Below are positions 25,231 to 38,544 of a stretch of DNA of 64,000 nucleotides, piece after piece (within the stretch, counting starts at the first letter, position 1; every line of letters starts with the position of its first letter). Origin of the DNA: Phoronis australis (Eukaryota; Phoronida; Phoronidae); assembly GCA_002633005.1 (NCBI GenBank), contig NMRA01000296.1:1-64000 (forward strand), written 5' to 3'. The notes below the pieces were generated by a model that did no database searches, was not told the origin of the DNA, and worked only from the letters and a program-made list of their open reading frames with translations. The position numbers were made by a program, and so were the translations under genes.

Positions 25231-26297
25231 GGCTAAGTTTTAGACCAGCGGTCTAGTAAAACCTGGTTTAACTCCTATTTAGACTGGTCTAAGTCAATTT
25301 TTATTTCACCAACGAAGTCTATATTCTTTAGATCTGTATTAAGATCTTAAACCACGTTTAACTTTAGACTTGGTCAGACCTAGGTTTAACTGTTAAATAT
25401 GACAGACTTGCATGATATAGGTGCAACTGAATGAGGCCGCGGTGTGCATTTACGACGCAGTTTTATAGCGAAAATGGACTATTTTCAATATTCAGTTTTA
25501 CGACGACACAAGATCAAACATAGCAGGGGCGGAACCACGACTTTTAAGGGCTGGGGGTCGGTCAAGGATTTTTTAAAAGGGGGGACCAAGTCAATAATTT
25601 GAAGATTATAGATTTGATTTCAATAAAATCAAGAAAAAGGGAGTCCGGACCCCTTGACCCCCTTGGATCCGCCTATGTGTAGACCGGTTCGTGCTGGATA
25701 GTGTCCTGCGGATTCTTACGACTGGTCGAGCAGGGCGTCATTGTCATAAGCGCTACGGGTTTGACTGAAGACAGTATTTTCTGATTCTTCTGAGTTCCAC
25801 CTCTATTGGTCTCCGATTTAATGTTGCCGGGAAGTGGTCTTGCCCCCCTTTTGACCGCGAAAAATAAACACCAAAACGGCACGGAAATAAATTTGGACAT
25901 TTATGATATTACGGCTAATCGTGAGCATGTACTTTAATGTGAGTATGCGTGTGTTGGTCACACACATTACATTTTTCCTCATGAGAAAAGCTTTTACACC
26001 TTTTTTGCAAATGTCTGCACTGATTCTACTAGTGTGTGCCATTGTATACCCACGTGATCAAGGTTTCATTGAAGCGCTTCAATAGTTTCTTTGTTGGGTT
26101 AATCCAGATCGACACAGCAGGGTGGCTTTGATACTTTAAACCTGGTTTTACTAAACCGGCTCCCTGGTCTAACAAAACCAGGCTTTCAGACTTTTAAACC
26201 ACGTTGGTGAAATGCAAATTGGGTCTAGAATTAGACCAGGTGTAGGAAGACCAGGTTTAAGTTTTAAACTTGGTTTTGTTAAACCACCTTTATGAAA
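25180..26297. mobile_element. Foldback element with AAACCTGGTTTA-rich inverted ends
   Basis: The left end reads TTTCATCAAGGTGGTTT and the right end AAACCACCTTTATGAAA. Both terminal 200 bp are rich in alternating AAACC and GGTTT half sites and TAGACCAG/CTGGTCTA pairs that can fold back. The interior is unrelated and holds a smaller element at 25524-25677. No coding region is supported. Confidence 0.65.
25524..25677. mobile_element. Small hAT-like MITE with CAGGGGCGGA-type ends
   Basis: The ends are CAGGGGCGGAACC and GGATCCGCCTATG, imperfect inverted repeats enclosing G-rich and C-rich stretches. A related decayed copy lies at about 47985-48110. I could not see a clear 8-bp target duplication. 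Confidence 0.5.
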
Positions 26298-27532
26298 GCG
26301 GATGTTAATTATTTACTCCACGGTAGTGCTAACGGGCGTCGGCCTGTGCACACAAAATCTGTGAGTTAACCGGCACTCACCTTGCACGTTGCAGCCGTTT
26401 AAGTGAAAAACTATCTAGTAAACGCTATTTTCTTGCATAATCTTCCGCCTTTTGTAAGAAAAAGTCTGTCGTCCATGACCCGCACACGCACTCAGTCTCA
26501 TACGCAGACGAATATCAAAACAAACATCACGTGCCAACAACGTGTGTTCATCCAGAGATTTTTCTCGTGCTGTGGGGTACGATGTAGCGCAGATTTGGAC
26601 TTAATCGCAATTAATCTGCACTCCACATGAACTTTAAAAATTGTAAAACATAAGGAAGATTTCAGGTAATTTGTTGAGTCGAAACTACATTTTTATTCAA
26701 GAATTCAAGTTTTCCTATTGACGATCGCGATTCAGCGACGTGTCAGTCGGCAAGTTTTCGCCCTAGGATTTCAGCACAATTTTTTGAAAAAAGATCGTAA
26801 TTTAACAACGGAGTTTGATAGCAATGTACCTTAATTTTTTAGAAAGACTGTCATAGGCTACAAATACATCACAGAGCGTAAATTTGATGAATCCTAGCTT
26901 CCAATTTTACCCGTTTCGGAAACCGGGTTTCAACTGCCTTAGGTACAATAAGCGTCCCCTCCCCGTGAAATGAATTTTTCTATGAGTTTATTAGAGCCAA
27001 TACAGTATACAGCTTTCCACCAAGGCTAGGTGATGCTACGACATTATTCTTTGTTGCATTAGTTAACTGGTCTTGGCTAATTATCATTTTATGGCCTGGT
27101 CATCCATTCAGCCAAAAGTAGTTCCATAGGTGGCTTATCAGCCAATTATTCACGCATGCTGACTCACAATAGAAGCCTGATAAGAGTGAAGGTGGATAAA
27201 GGCGGTGTTCCTACAGTTTCTTGTGGTAGTGCATGTGTTCACGACATGACATTTTACATATCTAAATTTACAGCTTTAACATGCTATCCGACCAAAACGC
27301 ACATCACATTCAGCGTTAGAAAAAGCTCATGTAAACGTTCAACTTAAAGATCCGATGTGCTTTGTTTCATCCACGTGTGAACGCGGTAAAATTAGCAAAG
27401 GGTGTGCATCAGGTGCGCAATTTGCTTAAATACATATACCTGATGTAGAGTTGTTGTAAACTAACATATTGTCACTATCCCCCAGTAAGTTTGGGTTGAG
27501 ATGAACATTTCTTTCCTTTCACCATTAGAATA

Positions 27533-27900
27533 ACCCTGTCGTTCATCCACGTTAGTAGGCCGTCACTGACCAGGTCCGTCTTCTCTGATTTTTCCGTCTC
27601 ATCATGGAGTATTGCTACGTATCTCTCGTTTTCCTCAAGGTTCATCACAACCTCTTTCAGTTCATTTACAACCTGTAATTGGGCAAACATGATCAGAGAC
27701 GGATTAATTCATTTAATTGTTCTCTAATCTAAAAACGTATGTGGAACCTAGCTGTATTTTGACGATAGTCTTCATACAGATACTGGCTGGCTAGCTGGCT
27801 ACACTGTGTGTTGAGCTCCGTTAGCTCCGAAATTTCGCACAGCCCAGGTAGTTCTGCTCCATTTTCACGAAAGACGTCGTTCTACGGGCTAGTCTGTCAC
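27533..27900 (-). CDS. Possible exon pair of an unidentified gene
   Basis: On the minus strand a frame at about 27672-27533 begins after a good acceptor (CAATTACAG) and ends before GTGAAAGG. It encodes a charged, helical, coiled-coil-like segment containing LKEVVMNLEENERYVAIL. An upstream open stretch at about 27890-27740 encodes ELPGLCEISELTELNTQC and QLASQYLYEDYRQNTA, and looks compositionally coding. The two could be consecutive exons, but the donor between them is weak and I do not recognise the protein. Function unknown. Confidence 0.3.
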
Positions 27901-29840
27901 ATATGACACATCACATTTACAAAATATCGCGAAAAACGGGTGATTAGGCTGGATTTCGCGAGATCATATCGGTTCGTATCCGCGCCAAATAAACCGCAGA
28001 AAACCGTTTCGTCATTATTGTAATTTGAATGAGTTTTGTAGCAGTTTTTGAAAATGGTAATTAAAATCCTTGCAGATGAGAAAATCCGTATTTGTCGACT
28101 CGTTTACGTATCAAAATAAAGACTTATCTCCCTTGGCATGCATATTCGGAGAATTCCCTGTCAATAGAATCCCCGAGTAGAATCGCGACTAATGCGGACG
28201 ATATTGGAGTACCTGTAGTATTAATTGAAGCAATATTAAAACGAAAAACATCATTGAAACGATTTAGTTATCACTAAGTGAACATAAAAGGTTCACTGTG
28301 CGATTAAAATAAAATTAGCAGAAGAAGCACAGTTGATAGGTCAACTAATTGCTCTTTTGACGTTCCCACACTGAACTGCAATTTGTTTGCTTATTAGCCC
28401 TGTAGTTCACCAAACTTTAGTAGATCTTTGCCGTGCACTAATTACAATACCAGAATAGCAACAGTTTTTGCGAGACATTAGGATGATGATACTGATGATG
28501 AAGAAACTAGTGGTAACGTTTTGTTGTTCTGTTCCAGTGGCAGATCAGGGAACACAGAAGGGGGGAAGCTCAACATGTTGCCTCCGGGAATTGAGCAGAG
28601 CACGGTTGTATGTCTACAGGCGTCCCGAAAGTTGCTGTGGCCCGGAGTATGAACCTTCTGTTCGGGAAATCTATCGACTAAAAATAATTGAAAAAATAAA
28701 AAACGGGAACGAGAGCCAGCCACGATCTGGGGTCTGAGTCCNACATGTATCCCATACATTATGGCTACAGTGAATTCATTCTTATTCATACCAATATGTA
28801 GTGAATGACACATAGTAACAGAAGTGGTAGCCATGTGGACGATTTTCCACTTCTTTCACCATTTTCCAAAGAAGCGGCTTGTCATCCAGGTTCCTTATGG
28901 GAAGTCTGAGCAACCTTTTTCTGAAGTCTTGCAAAGGTCATCCAAAGATGTGCTGATTTTAAACAACAGTTTCTGATCAAATTGTTCGGTTGAATCTTTA
29001 GACATGTTTGACAAGAAAGGGTTGGATTGTTGATAATTCTCAGATACTGAATGCCCATGGTCAACTAACTGTTTCCTCGTGTTGGCTTCTTAGAAACAGA
29101 TGGCGAATCAATCCATTCATGTTTCTGTCGATCTTAAGACTGAGCAATGGGATTGCTTATTTCTGCAGCTGTGTGAGTTTTGAACAAAACGAAATGCCAG
29201 TTAGAGACGGTGTATTCGCCTGGTCAAGACAAGACATTTGCTGTCACTGGTGTGTTCCATCTGGCTAACACTAACAGTCTGACTCTGTGAGCTATAACTA
29301 GTGAACCTGCACTGAAGTTAATGTTGCAACATGTTGATAGCGTCATTCTCAAAACCAGGAAACATTGTATCCGACTTGTTACCAAAGTAGTTAGGTGTGA
29401 TAAGACTGAACTCTGAAGTCGAAGTGCAAGCGGCCACAGTCACAGTGATGTGTCGAAAATCACCAATTTACCTTCAATTCATACCCCTTTTCATTCACTT
29501 TTTATGCAAGTACAACCGTACAGGCTTACATGACTGGCCCCAGTTAGATTCCCCGTTCGGAAATTGATCTGAGGCGGTATTTACAATAGTTGTTCAGTAA
29601 CATTTACATTGATTCAGAAACGCGATAGGCCTACTCACTGCCTATGGTGGCACTGAATAGTTAGGCTGCGGCCGCCGCCAATTTGCACTGCCAAAATATA
29701 GAAATTTTGGGGTAGGCCAAGTTTGGGGGCATTTTGTAGGTGGGCATTGCACGTAGGCTCAGTGAATGTGGTTTGTTTGTATTTGTGAACATGCTGTGAA
29801 TAAAAAAGGCCACTTTCTTGGCTGTAACTGCACTCTTCTT

Positions 29841-29909
29841 CAAGATGGCGGCCCCCGGCTGCAATTGTGCATTGTTGGGTAGCGACCGAGAAATTGGCTG
29901 TGATTTTAG
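29841..29909 (+). promoter_or_regulatory. YY1-like CAAGATGGCGGC motif, possible first exon
   Basis: CAAGATGGCGGCC at 29841-29853 matches the YY1 core-promoter consensus, which often overlaps the start codon of housekeeping genes. The ATG at 29845 opens a short frame (MAAPGCNCALLGSDRE) that reaches a possible donor TTTTAG/GTAGCC at 29909. No downstream exon was identified. Confidence 0.22.
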
Positions 29910-32900
29910 GTAGCCCTCAAACAAGCAAGAATTGCCAAAAAAATAGTTGGTTGACAGTACTTTTGGACCACATTTTCTGAATCGGTAGGAAATTTGCTTT
30001 CAGACTCTAAGTTTGGTTTTAGTCGTGCATCGGCAGGGAAGTGGTGTTTTTCGGGTGAAAAGTGCCGATTTTGCATTTTTTTGCCCTTATTTTTCTTAGT
30101 CTATCTTGGTTTTCAGTGGGAATGAAATGGTCAAAAATACAAGAAAGAATAAAGTTTCTGTGCTAATCTGCTGGGCTTTTTATGTGAAATAATTGAAAAC
30201 ATGCCATTCTTTGCATCCTGTTTTTGACAGAGTGAAGAAAAGGTGCGAGCCACCATGTTTACAAAAGCGCCATCTACCGAGAAAAAGGATAGAAGTGAAC
30301 TACTTTGTGGCAGGCTAATTTACTCCATATGAGTAAGATAATACACGCAGTGTTGGCTTACGTAGTAAATGAGTTGTGCTCGTCACCTCATCGTGAACAT
30401 GAAGAGCTAACGACCGGTGGGGTGCATGCAAAATCTGGAAGTCAAGTCAAGGGGCACTCATCTTGCCCTTTACTGCCGATTAAATGAAAAACAAATAAAC
30501 GTCATTTTCTTATAACAATAAGGAGTATGCCGTCATTTTGAAAACAGTACGCTCGTGTCACGTGCACGCCCCATTTCCTCATTTTGCGACATCTCTCGGG
30601 AAATCATAGCAACTTCGCAGCAGCAAAGTTTCGGTTTACTGGTAGCCTATTAAAATAAAAAATACTCAACTTGTTACAAAATGAAACCAGTTCGGATGAT
30701 TTGTTGTCCCATGTACGCAACCTCGTGGAAGAACGGTTGATTGAAGAATCGGGGAAATAAAGAAACTGGCCAATAGGTGACGCAATATTTCATGTCGCCA
30801 AAAGCCGGCACAAAAGGCCACTCCATAACTTTGAGTAGCAGAATAACGGTAGAACGCCAATTTTTTCCAACACCAGTAAATAATTTATTTTACTTAAAGA
30901 AAGAGTCCAGTTTTTAATGAAACATTTTGCGTCAGGTTTGATTTGGCCAGTTTTTTATCCATATCGGCGCAAAGCTGTACATGCCCCATTTAGTATACAG
31001 CTTTGCACCAAGCCAATGCTGCTATACTTGGCCCAAACAAAGCCCCTCTGAAACATGTATCCTCGAAATGGCTAGAACAAATAAATGGAATCTTCCTGTT
31101 AAAAAATGACTTGTTTGTCGATGCATTTGACTAGCTATGCTCCTAAAGTTTGTCCCTAAGTCAACAAACAATTCAATTATTGTCATTTGAATTGTAAAAA
31201 CATTTTGCGACACTTTGTAGAGTTGTCCGACATTCATTAACATCCTTGGGACTTATTTCAGATAAGCAAAGTTCGTTTAGTGTTCTTTGCTGTTTGGGGA
31301 TCGGATGATAGATCACATTTTCCCAGAATGTCAACCTGCATTTACAATGCATATATAAGTTCACAGAAGCATAGCCATTTCTTACAAGAATTGTCAAAAG
31401 TCTTCTGTTAATTAGTCGATTTTCGTAGATGCATAAACGTGTAAATCAGAAACCAATAAATTTTTTGTTTATCAAAACAGAATAAGCAATTCCCTAAGAC
31501 GTGCTCGGAGACTCTCGATGGACAATTGGAGAGAACATGGGAGACGTGGCATCACACAGGGTTTGGGGATCCCTAATAAGTTTCAGAACTTATTCATGCT
31601 CACGTGTATTTTTGCTCATTACGTACGGTTCACGAGTTAAACTCCAAAATAGCGCTTAAATCTTTGTTAATGATTGCCAATACTTCGAGAACCATCGTTT
31701 CACATGTACACGTTTATCAAAAATCGTACCCCCGCCAGCCTTTCCCACATGTGCGAATTCCTTACAAAGAACTCCTATGTAGTAACGATCTTCAAAACGA
31801 ATACAATTCTTGTTACACTATGCGGAAAATTTACTGTAAACACTATTTTATAAAGACATTAGAAATAGTCCTTTGAGTAATTCACAAATAGTGGTCTTCG
31901 CGTTCTTCAAACTTCCATCCCTTCGATGGCGGTCGATTCTATTGTCTTTCAAATTTTTTAGTTATTTGGACCGAATGCTTGAAATTTGATACTGCTGTGG
32001 TGTTGACGATTGTTTTGTATTTTTTGATGAATTTGGAATTCCAGCTCATTCTTTCGTGAATACGATTTTTGGCAGTGTCGGATTTACATGTATAGACGAA
32101 CAAAGAGAAAATTCCCCCAAACAGCCCCACCAAGAGAGGGCCCCTTCTGAAAGGGGGGCCCTTAAGATAAAAGGCTAAATATCAATAAGCATGGAAAGAG
32201 TGACAGTTAATTCCATCGTCGTGCGACCCTGCAAGAAGTGACCTTCCTCTACATGACTGAAAGATTGTACGATTTCCAATATTGGTACCTTTATAGCCTA
32301 AGTGACCCACCCCTTAAAGATTTATCAATAAAAGCACACGGAAAGGGTGAACACTTGAACGCCATCAACGGTCCCTCTCCGAGGGCTGGGCCCCTAAATG
32401 TGAATAGATCTTTTTGTATACTTTCAGAAAACAAAAAATGCTCAGCAACTGATGCTATCTGTCAGGCCATTTATTTTACTCAAGTGATATACAATTTCGA
32501 GAAAAGAGCGGAAAAATAGAGCTACAGTTGTCTCCGGAATCCCTTGCCAGAGTGGGGCCTCTGGAAAAATATAGTTTGGGATTTGGCAAAATTGTCTTTA
32601 TTACTTATGGGTAATGAAAATAAAGTTTTAAATTGGATACTTTTGCAATTAAAACATTTTATTTACCTATCCAGGTGAAAAAAATAATCCCCAGTTTCTG
32701 TCAGTTCCTTAAGATATTAGAAAGAGAATTTTATATTCAAAGAAGGATTTTATTAAATAATGGTAATTTAGATGAATACCATGCAACCTGGAGAAACTGG
32801 TTAACCATAACTTTTACCTGACAACATCCTACTAAAAGTAAGTTGGGGGGCGGGTGCGTGTGGCGTGTATGTTAAGGGTGAGAATGGCTTGATTTTTTTC

Positions 32901-33943
32901 TTACATATCTGTATTTCTGTTCTGTATACCAATAAAAAAAGAAAAAAAAATGTCTTTATTGAATTCAAAGCGAACCTTGTGAATTCAATACGCTCCACAA
33001 AAGTTGCACTTCACGAATGTTCTCGATGCTTTTCGAAATACATGCCTGTATAAATTACTAAGCGCACGTTTTCAAGTGCGTTTAGGTGACCTATTCCTCA
33101 AAAGGTGCCCCAGCCTAACAACAATGTCCTGGCCGGGGCCCTCAAAGGTTACTTGTTAAATGTTCTCTTGAATTTTCTCTCTTCTATCTCCTTGCTTTGA
33201 TGTTTTTCTTTTCTCGACTGCCCCTGACCTCACGCCTATGTCGGTTGCCACGGCTGTTTAACCCTGGCGCCTGCAAATTTTAGTAGGGGGAGGGCACACT
33301 TTTCCTACGGCCCTGCATAGTAAATTACATATATTCACACCTCAGGGATGCTAGCTATATGATATTGCCTGGTGCATGTAAGTAACTACGCAGGGCACTC
33401 AACTAAGTTACCGAATAGAAATGAAATCTCAGTGGAGAATGGTACGTCGTTGTTTCGAGTGATGCTCAGAAAATTAAATATTGGGCTAGATGATACACAT
33501 TAATCAAATCCGACGTTACGCCAATCAATAGTTTCGAAATGCCCAGTTGTGTTACATGGCATGTTTTTATTTCGACCATTGGACGGGGTCAAGGTCAGGG
33601 TCACAAGAATTATTCTTGCACGCAATGAGACTCAGTGTCGAAAGGGTCACGTTTTGTTATTATTTGATCGAATCTAGGTCAATCTTCAGCACGTAGTTAT
33701 TGAATAAAACTCAATCAAATTTGCCGTGTCATTCACTCGCGCAGTTGTTCAACGCTTTTAAATTCAGTTGTGGGTGTCATTGGACAGCTCAGTAGGGAAG
33801 CGTTGACGCGAGATAGTTACCACTCTGAACCAGACATCTTGAACGGTGAAGCCACGGTTACTCAAGCGGTTTATTGAACCCCGGCTGCTACTCTGTGCAT
33901 CTGAGACGCCTTTATAGACGAACCGTCGATCATTGAAACGAAA

Positions 33944-34423
33944 ATGTGTTTCAAGGCAACCTGCGACAAATGTAAGAAGACTACATGGAAAGGTGCAGTA
34001 ATTTATTTTGAATCTGGGTAGATAAACAAGTAACTGCTTGAGAGGTCCCCTGTCTCACTGCTACCTCTCAGTGCGTGCTAGCCGTCACAGTCAAGGGCTG
34101 TCTGTACGTACCGTTAGTTTGTTTCGTCAGATACTAAGCCAAAAACTTCAGTTGACACCTGACAATTTCCCTTTTCTCGTGAGAAACTGAAAAAATTGCA
34201 GTGATAAAGATTTGATTATGGCTATGAAATGTGGCCCTTCAGGGGCCAGTCATTAGGGGGAATGCAACTGCGAAAATTTCCGTTTTTTTACTAGATGAGA
34301 CTACTGTTACAGTGTTAACTGATTATTGGTTCCCCGTATATTCTAGGCTGTGGCCAACACGTAGACCAAGTGATGAAAGATATCCCAGTCGATCAGAGGT
34401 GCAAGTGTTCAAAAGAAAAATAG
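33944..34423 (+). CDS. 41-residue cysteine-rich small protein (two exons)
   Basis: Exon 1 is 33944-33992 and exon 2 is 34347-34423; the 354-bp intron has GT (AAAG/GTGCAG) and AG (TATATTCTAG) ends, and the phases join. The product starts MCFKATCDKCKKTTWKGCGQ, continues with HVDQVMKDIPVDQRC, and ends CKCSKEK. The pattern M-C-x4-C-x2-C-x-K-x-T-x2-G-C-G-x-H followed by IP and CxC matches a family of tiny, probably zinc-binding proteins that I know mainly from fungal and other eukaryotic genomes as uncharacterised proteins. The Cys/His spacing suggests one metal site. Function and location are unknown. I found no neighbouring exon that would extend it, and the ATG is preceded by AAACGAAA, an acceptable start context. 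Confidence 0.78.
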
Positions 34424-37400
34424 GTAATTAAATCTAGGTCGTTATAAGACCAACGAGACCGAAGTCGACGGAACGCGACACTTTTTACTCTGGGAATTTC
34501 AGCTGTTGTTACCATGCATGGTAAAGACGATATCCTGATCTGTCATGGGGGGTTTCATTGGCTCGTCGTGTTCTCACGTCCTAGTCTTTCTTTTTACTAT
34601 TCACACGTTTTTTCAGATACTCGTCCGTTATCAAGTTTATAGCAAAAATATGTAAAGCATGCCAATATCATAAAATCATCTGTGTTGTAAGGTAACACTG
34701 ACAATAGGGGTTCGGATCTTTCCAAACATGGCTCATAAGTTAGAATACACGTGGGCAGAACGCTGTCGCAACTGCCGTTCGGCTACCCTTGAAATTTTAT
34801 GATCGAAGTCATCAACTTCGGATAAAAATCCAGGCCATCGAACGGTCTCCCGTTTTTATATTCTGGATCCTACAGTGTAGTGTTCCAAGTACGGTAAAGC
34901 TTCTTCAAATTAGAACACAGTGTGGCGGAACAGTAAAATTTTATGCTATCAAAATTTTCAACAAGAGTAAATAAGAAAAATTTACTTGCTTATTCGCAAA
35001 TTTTATTAGTAGGGCCTACTACTGTCATCAATAAAATTATTTGAACATATTTGGCAATACAGTGAGCGTTTGCAAAACGAAAAATTTATCGGAGTTTAAC
35101 TGACCAACAATTAAACAGCGCAATTAGTTCCTGTCGAAGATCCGTGAAATAGTAGCACACTCGAAAATGACTCCGTTGTACTGATTCTGAAAAGTCGCTT
35201 ATCGCTTTTGGACGACATACATTGACTTAAATGTAAAATAGTAATTTTGAATGATTTTTTTCATTTCAGAGATGGTTTGCCTGTTCTCCTCCCTGAAATT
35301 TTCTTCTTTCTCGGAACCAAGTTGCTCAATTTTCTTGCCACATGGGGTCTCCAACAACCGGCGTAAACTGACGTTGAAGGTCGGACGTCGTATTTTTTGG
35401 TTAGCTTAAAACAAAATTACCGTATGTTTGGATCATACCGTATTCTTTAATTACGCACGTAACGTTGCTGTAAGCAGAAAAAAATAGTAAACGGGAATGT
35501 TTGTTAACGAGCAGTGTTTTTTGTATCAAATGATCGTGAATTTTAAGATAGAGTTTGAGAATTCTTGCCACTTTTTGTTTTTCAGTGGCATGATATGCGT
35601 GTAACACATTTATTGATGAAGTGTTTGAATCCTTTATGTTTTTTTCTGTGCGGTAATATTTCAGTCGCTAAAGATCGTCGGCGGAACTAGCACATTTTAA
35701 AGAACAAACCATAGTAATACGAGGGAACGACAACCTTGTCTGAATTTTAACATTATTTATAGATGGACGGAAGTTTGTTGTTAAAAGTTGTTCTGATGTA
35801 GAGATACTCTTTGCATGCGTGCACCTGGGGGGTGGACAAAAAGGTCCGCCTCAGAGAAACGGAAAGTCCGACAAAACGAGACAAAAAGTCCACTAAAAAG
35901 GCGAAAACGCCAATTCACAGCTCTGGACGTGGTACCCCGTTTTTTTTAGCCCTTCGGCTTTTGTGTCGGTAAAAGGGTAAAATGTCCACATCGACGGAAA
36001 TTCGAGCTCCCCCCATATTAAAGGCTGGGTACGCGCGCATGGTTTGTGTGCGCGTCATCTTGTACTTCTCACGAAGCAAAACTTAAATTTAACCAACATT
36101 GTTTAATGTTTCTGTACCAGCATCGCATTCACTTTAGAACGATTTCCACGTTCTGTATCCTGCATGCCCGCATTTGCTTTAGCCAAAGTAAGAACGGAGA
36201 GCCAGTTGTGGACTGTCCGAAATGTGGTGCACGTAGGCTTTGGCGCACAGTGTTTCTATGCACACTCGTGTGATTATTGTATTTATTTCGTTGTTTGTCA
36301 TCTTTATATTTACACTTTTTGTATAAATGCGTCATATCTTTAGCCACACGTTGTTTTACTTTTTCAAACTGGTCAAAGCAGTCAGGGGCTGAATTCCGTA
36401 GACGCAGAACACACTCCGAACGAAAAAGCGAGATCACGCGAGTCTGCAAGATATCACCAAGCATTATAAGCAAAGCACGTGACCACACCAGCTTTACTCG
36501 CGAGTTTCTTGCGTTTAGGGAACACAATCCTGTACTGTAACGACGAAAACTGCCAACATTTTACTCGAAATCAAAAATCTGTCATTTTCGTTCTGCTTAC
36601 ATACGAACTCAAAATAATTGTCTATAAATCTGGTTTACATCCTAATTTGCGTGGATGATTGTGTTATCCCATTTTGTACATTGTGACCACAGCATTAAAG
36701 TCTGGGCCACAAATTTTGTAACAACGACTTGCGCTTCGAGCCACAACGCGGGTGCACCTCAACACGCTCTGTACGCAGGTCTGATGGTTGCTTGGCCCTA
36801 TATACACACCAGCCTCTTGATCTGAAGACCGGTAAACATATTGACACCTGTCAATCGTGCAGATAGCACTCGATAGCTTTTTCTGGTTGGGCTTGAAAAA
36901 CCTGGTGCACATAGTTCCACCTTTCGGTTCAGTCTACAAGGTGTATGAAACCTGGAAACACGAAGGTTTCAACATCTTTGCATAAGCTCAATAAAACTTA
37001 TTTCAATGTGAAATTTTCGATCTTTTATGACTGTGGCTTCCGCCAAAACAGTGCAAAATAACAACAGTAGGTTTATTTAGAGCGTTCTCTTTTGAAGTCA
37101 GCCTCTATACCGGGTCTATAGCTTCGATAAATGATGAAAGACACAAATTGCAATAAACACATACACATGAATGCAACTTACTTATAAGGTGAATACCTAC
37201 ACAGTTTATCCCAAAGGTTATTTGACCTCCGAATCACGCGTCAAATTGCTTTTCCCGCCTACCAGCGAACGCGGTGTACCCCAGCAAAGCACCGGAGCTA
37301 GATCGATCAACATGCAATTTGTTTGACCACCAGTCAAAATTATTTCACTCAAGATTACTGTTGGAGAACACCTCATTGCAGCGACAAAAAATGCACAGAA

Positions 37401-37970
37401 ATGTCCACTGGACCTCTTGGACTTATCTGCGGAATGCCCACCTGGACCACTTGCACACGTACGAACATATGAAATCATACCACAATGTTGGAAGTGGTTT
37501 TCCATCAATACTTTAGTCAAACACTTAGTCTTGATAATCGCTCAGTTTTCGCACATAAAGAAAGTAAATCATTGGTAGGCTGGAAATCACAAGCGTTCTA
37601 AACAAATAGAGTCCACGCAAAATTTCGAGAATAATTCCAACTTCACTGCGTCAAGAGGATTTAGAAGCTGTGTTTCACGATTCAGTCAAGAGGAGGTCCA
37701 GTAGCGAAGATGACCTTTGCCGCCATGGAGAACTATGGGCTTTCTTGTTTTTCAACATGATGGCAATTATTCCCGCTGGGTTTGAGCAGATCACGAATAA
37801 CTTTTGAAAGGTAAGGCTTTTGAGAATTTTTACTGAATAAAATGTTAATTCCATAATAAAGACATGAAGTGTACACGGAGAAGTGTTGCTCGTCTCGATT
37901 GGTATGATCCATAATTTCTACTAGTAACTGAGTAATGGAATTTATGCGATAGAGGTTTTTAAAGCTTCTG
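34424..37970. other. Intergenic stretch, nothing assigned
   Basis: No family-level match was seen on either strand. The open frames at 36129-36527 (minus) and 37218-37520 (minus) lack recognisable domains or coding character. A short purine-rich stretch near 35840-35910 repeats AAAGTCC three times. Confidence 0.6.
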
Positions 37971-38324
37971 TTAAAAGGATACCAAACCCGGTGTACACCT
38001 ATTAACATTATACTAAAACGACTTCCACATCCATTTCTCTGAAACAGGCTCTGTAACCCTCCATAAATCTCAAAGGTTTGGAGGAAAATTGAAAACTCCT
38101 TTCAAAGTGCAAGCGTGACCTACGTTTTTTGCGAATTCCACGGCAACTGTGGCGAAAGACCACCAAACCCATAATGTCCAGTCTGTGACACAGGGAGTAA
38201 GAGTTTTCAGTTGATTCATGCCGTTAACTCCTTGGAAAGTTGACGCCACTGATGCATTAACAGGTGACAGAACCGTGACAAGGATTACTTGAAATCACCA
38301 GAACAGGGTTTAGTACCCTTTTAA
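37971..38324 (-). mobile_element. TTAA-flanked MITE, copy 2
   Basis: This 354-bp element runs from TTAAAAGGATACCAAACCC to GGGTTTAGTACCCTTTTAA, with intact TTAA at both ends. It is in the opposite orientation to the copies at 19701 and 58662. It lies about 220 bp upstream of the NRAMP start codon, so it may sit in that promoter region. Confidence 0.82.
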
Positions 38325-38544
38325 GCAAGTTGAAGAAGAACATATGGTCTCTTGATATCAGTTATTGTTGAAAAAATAAAGTTTGAAAAAGTACTGGTCA
38401 TTTACCAACGTGAGTGTATCAAATAGTTGACTGGTGTAAAGAAACGATAGATTTTAGAGTTTATGTTAGTTGCGTACGTATCGCTACGCCTGGGTGTGAG
38501 CTTTATTTTTATATTTACACTTTTCTGTCACTAATAGTTCTACA

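Larger units (their letters stand above)
26298..33943. other. Long stretch without an assigned gene
   Basis: I see no recognisable complete gene here. Weak candidates are listed separately (27533-27900 minus; 29845-29909 plus). A family B relative lies near 30740-30800. Position 28742 is a single unresolved base. C- and G-rich hairpins occur near 32135-32165. Confidence 0.6.

Noticed and set aside
25818-26042. Cys/His-rich stretch resembling C2H2 zinc fingers
   Set aside because: Cys and His spacing does not fit a finger and stops interrupt the frame.
36129-36527. 132-codon minus-strand frame
   Set aside because: No domain, irregular composition and no plausible splice sites; looks like a chance frame.
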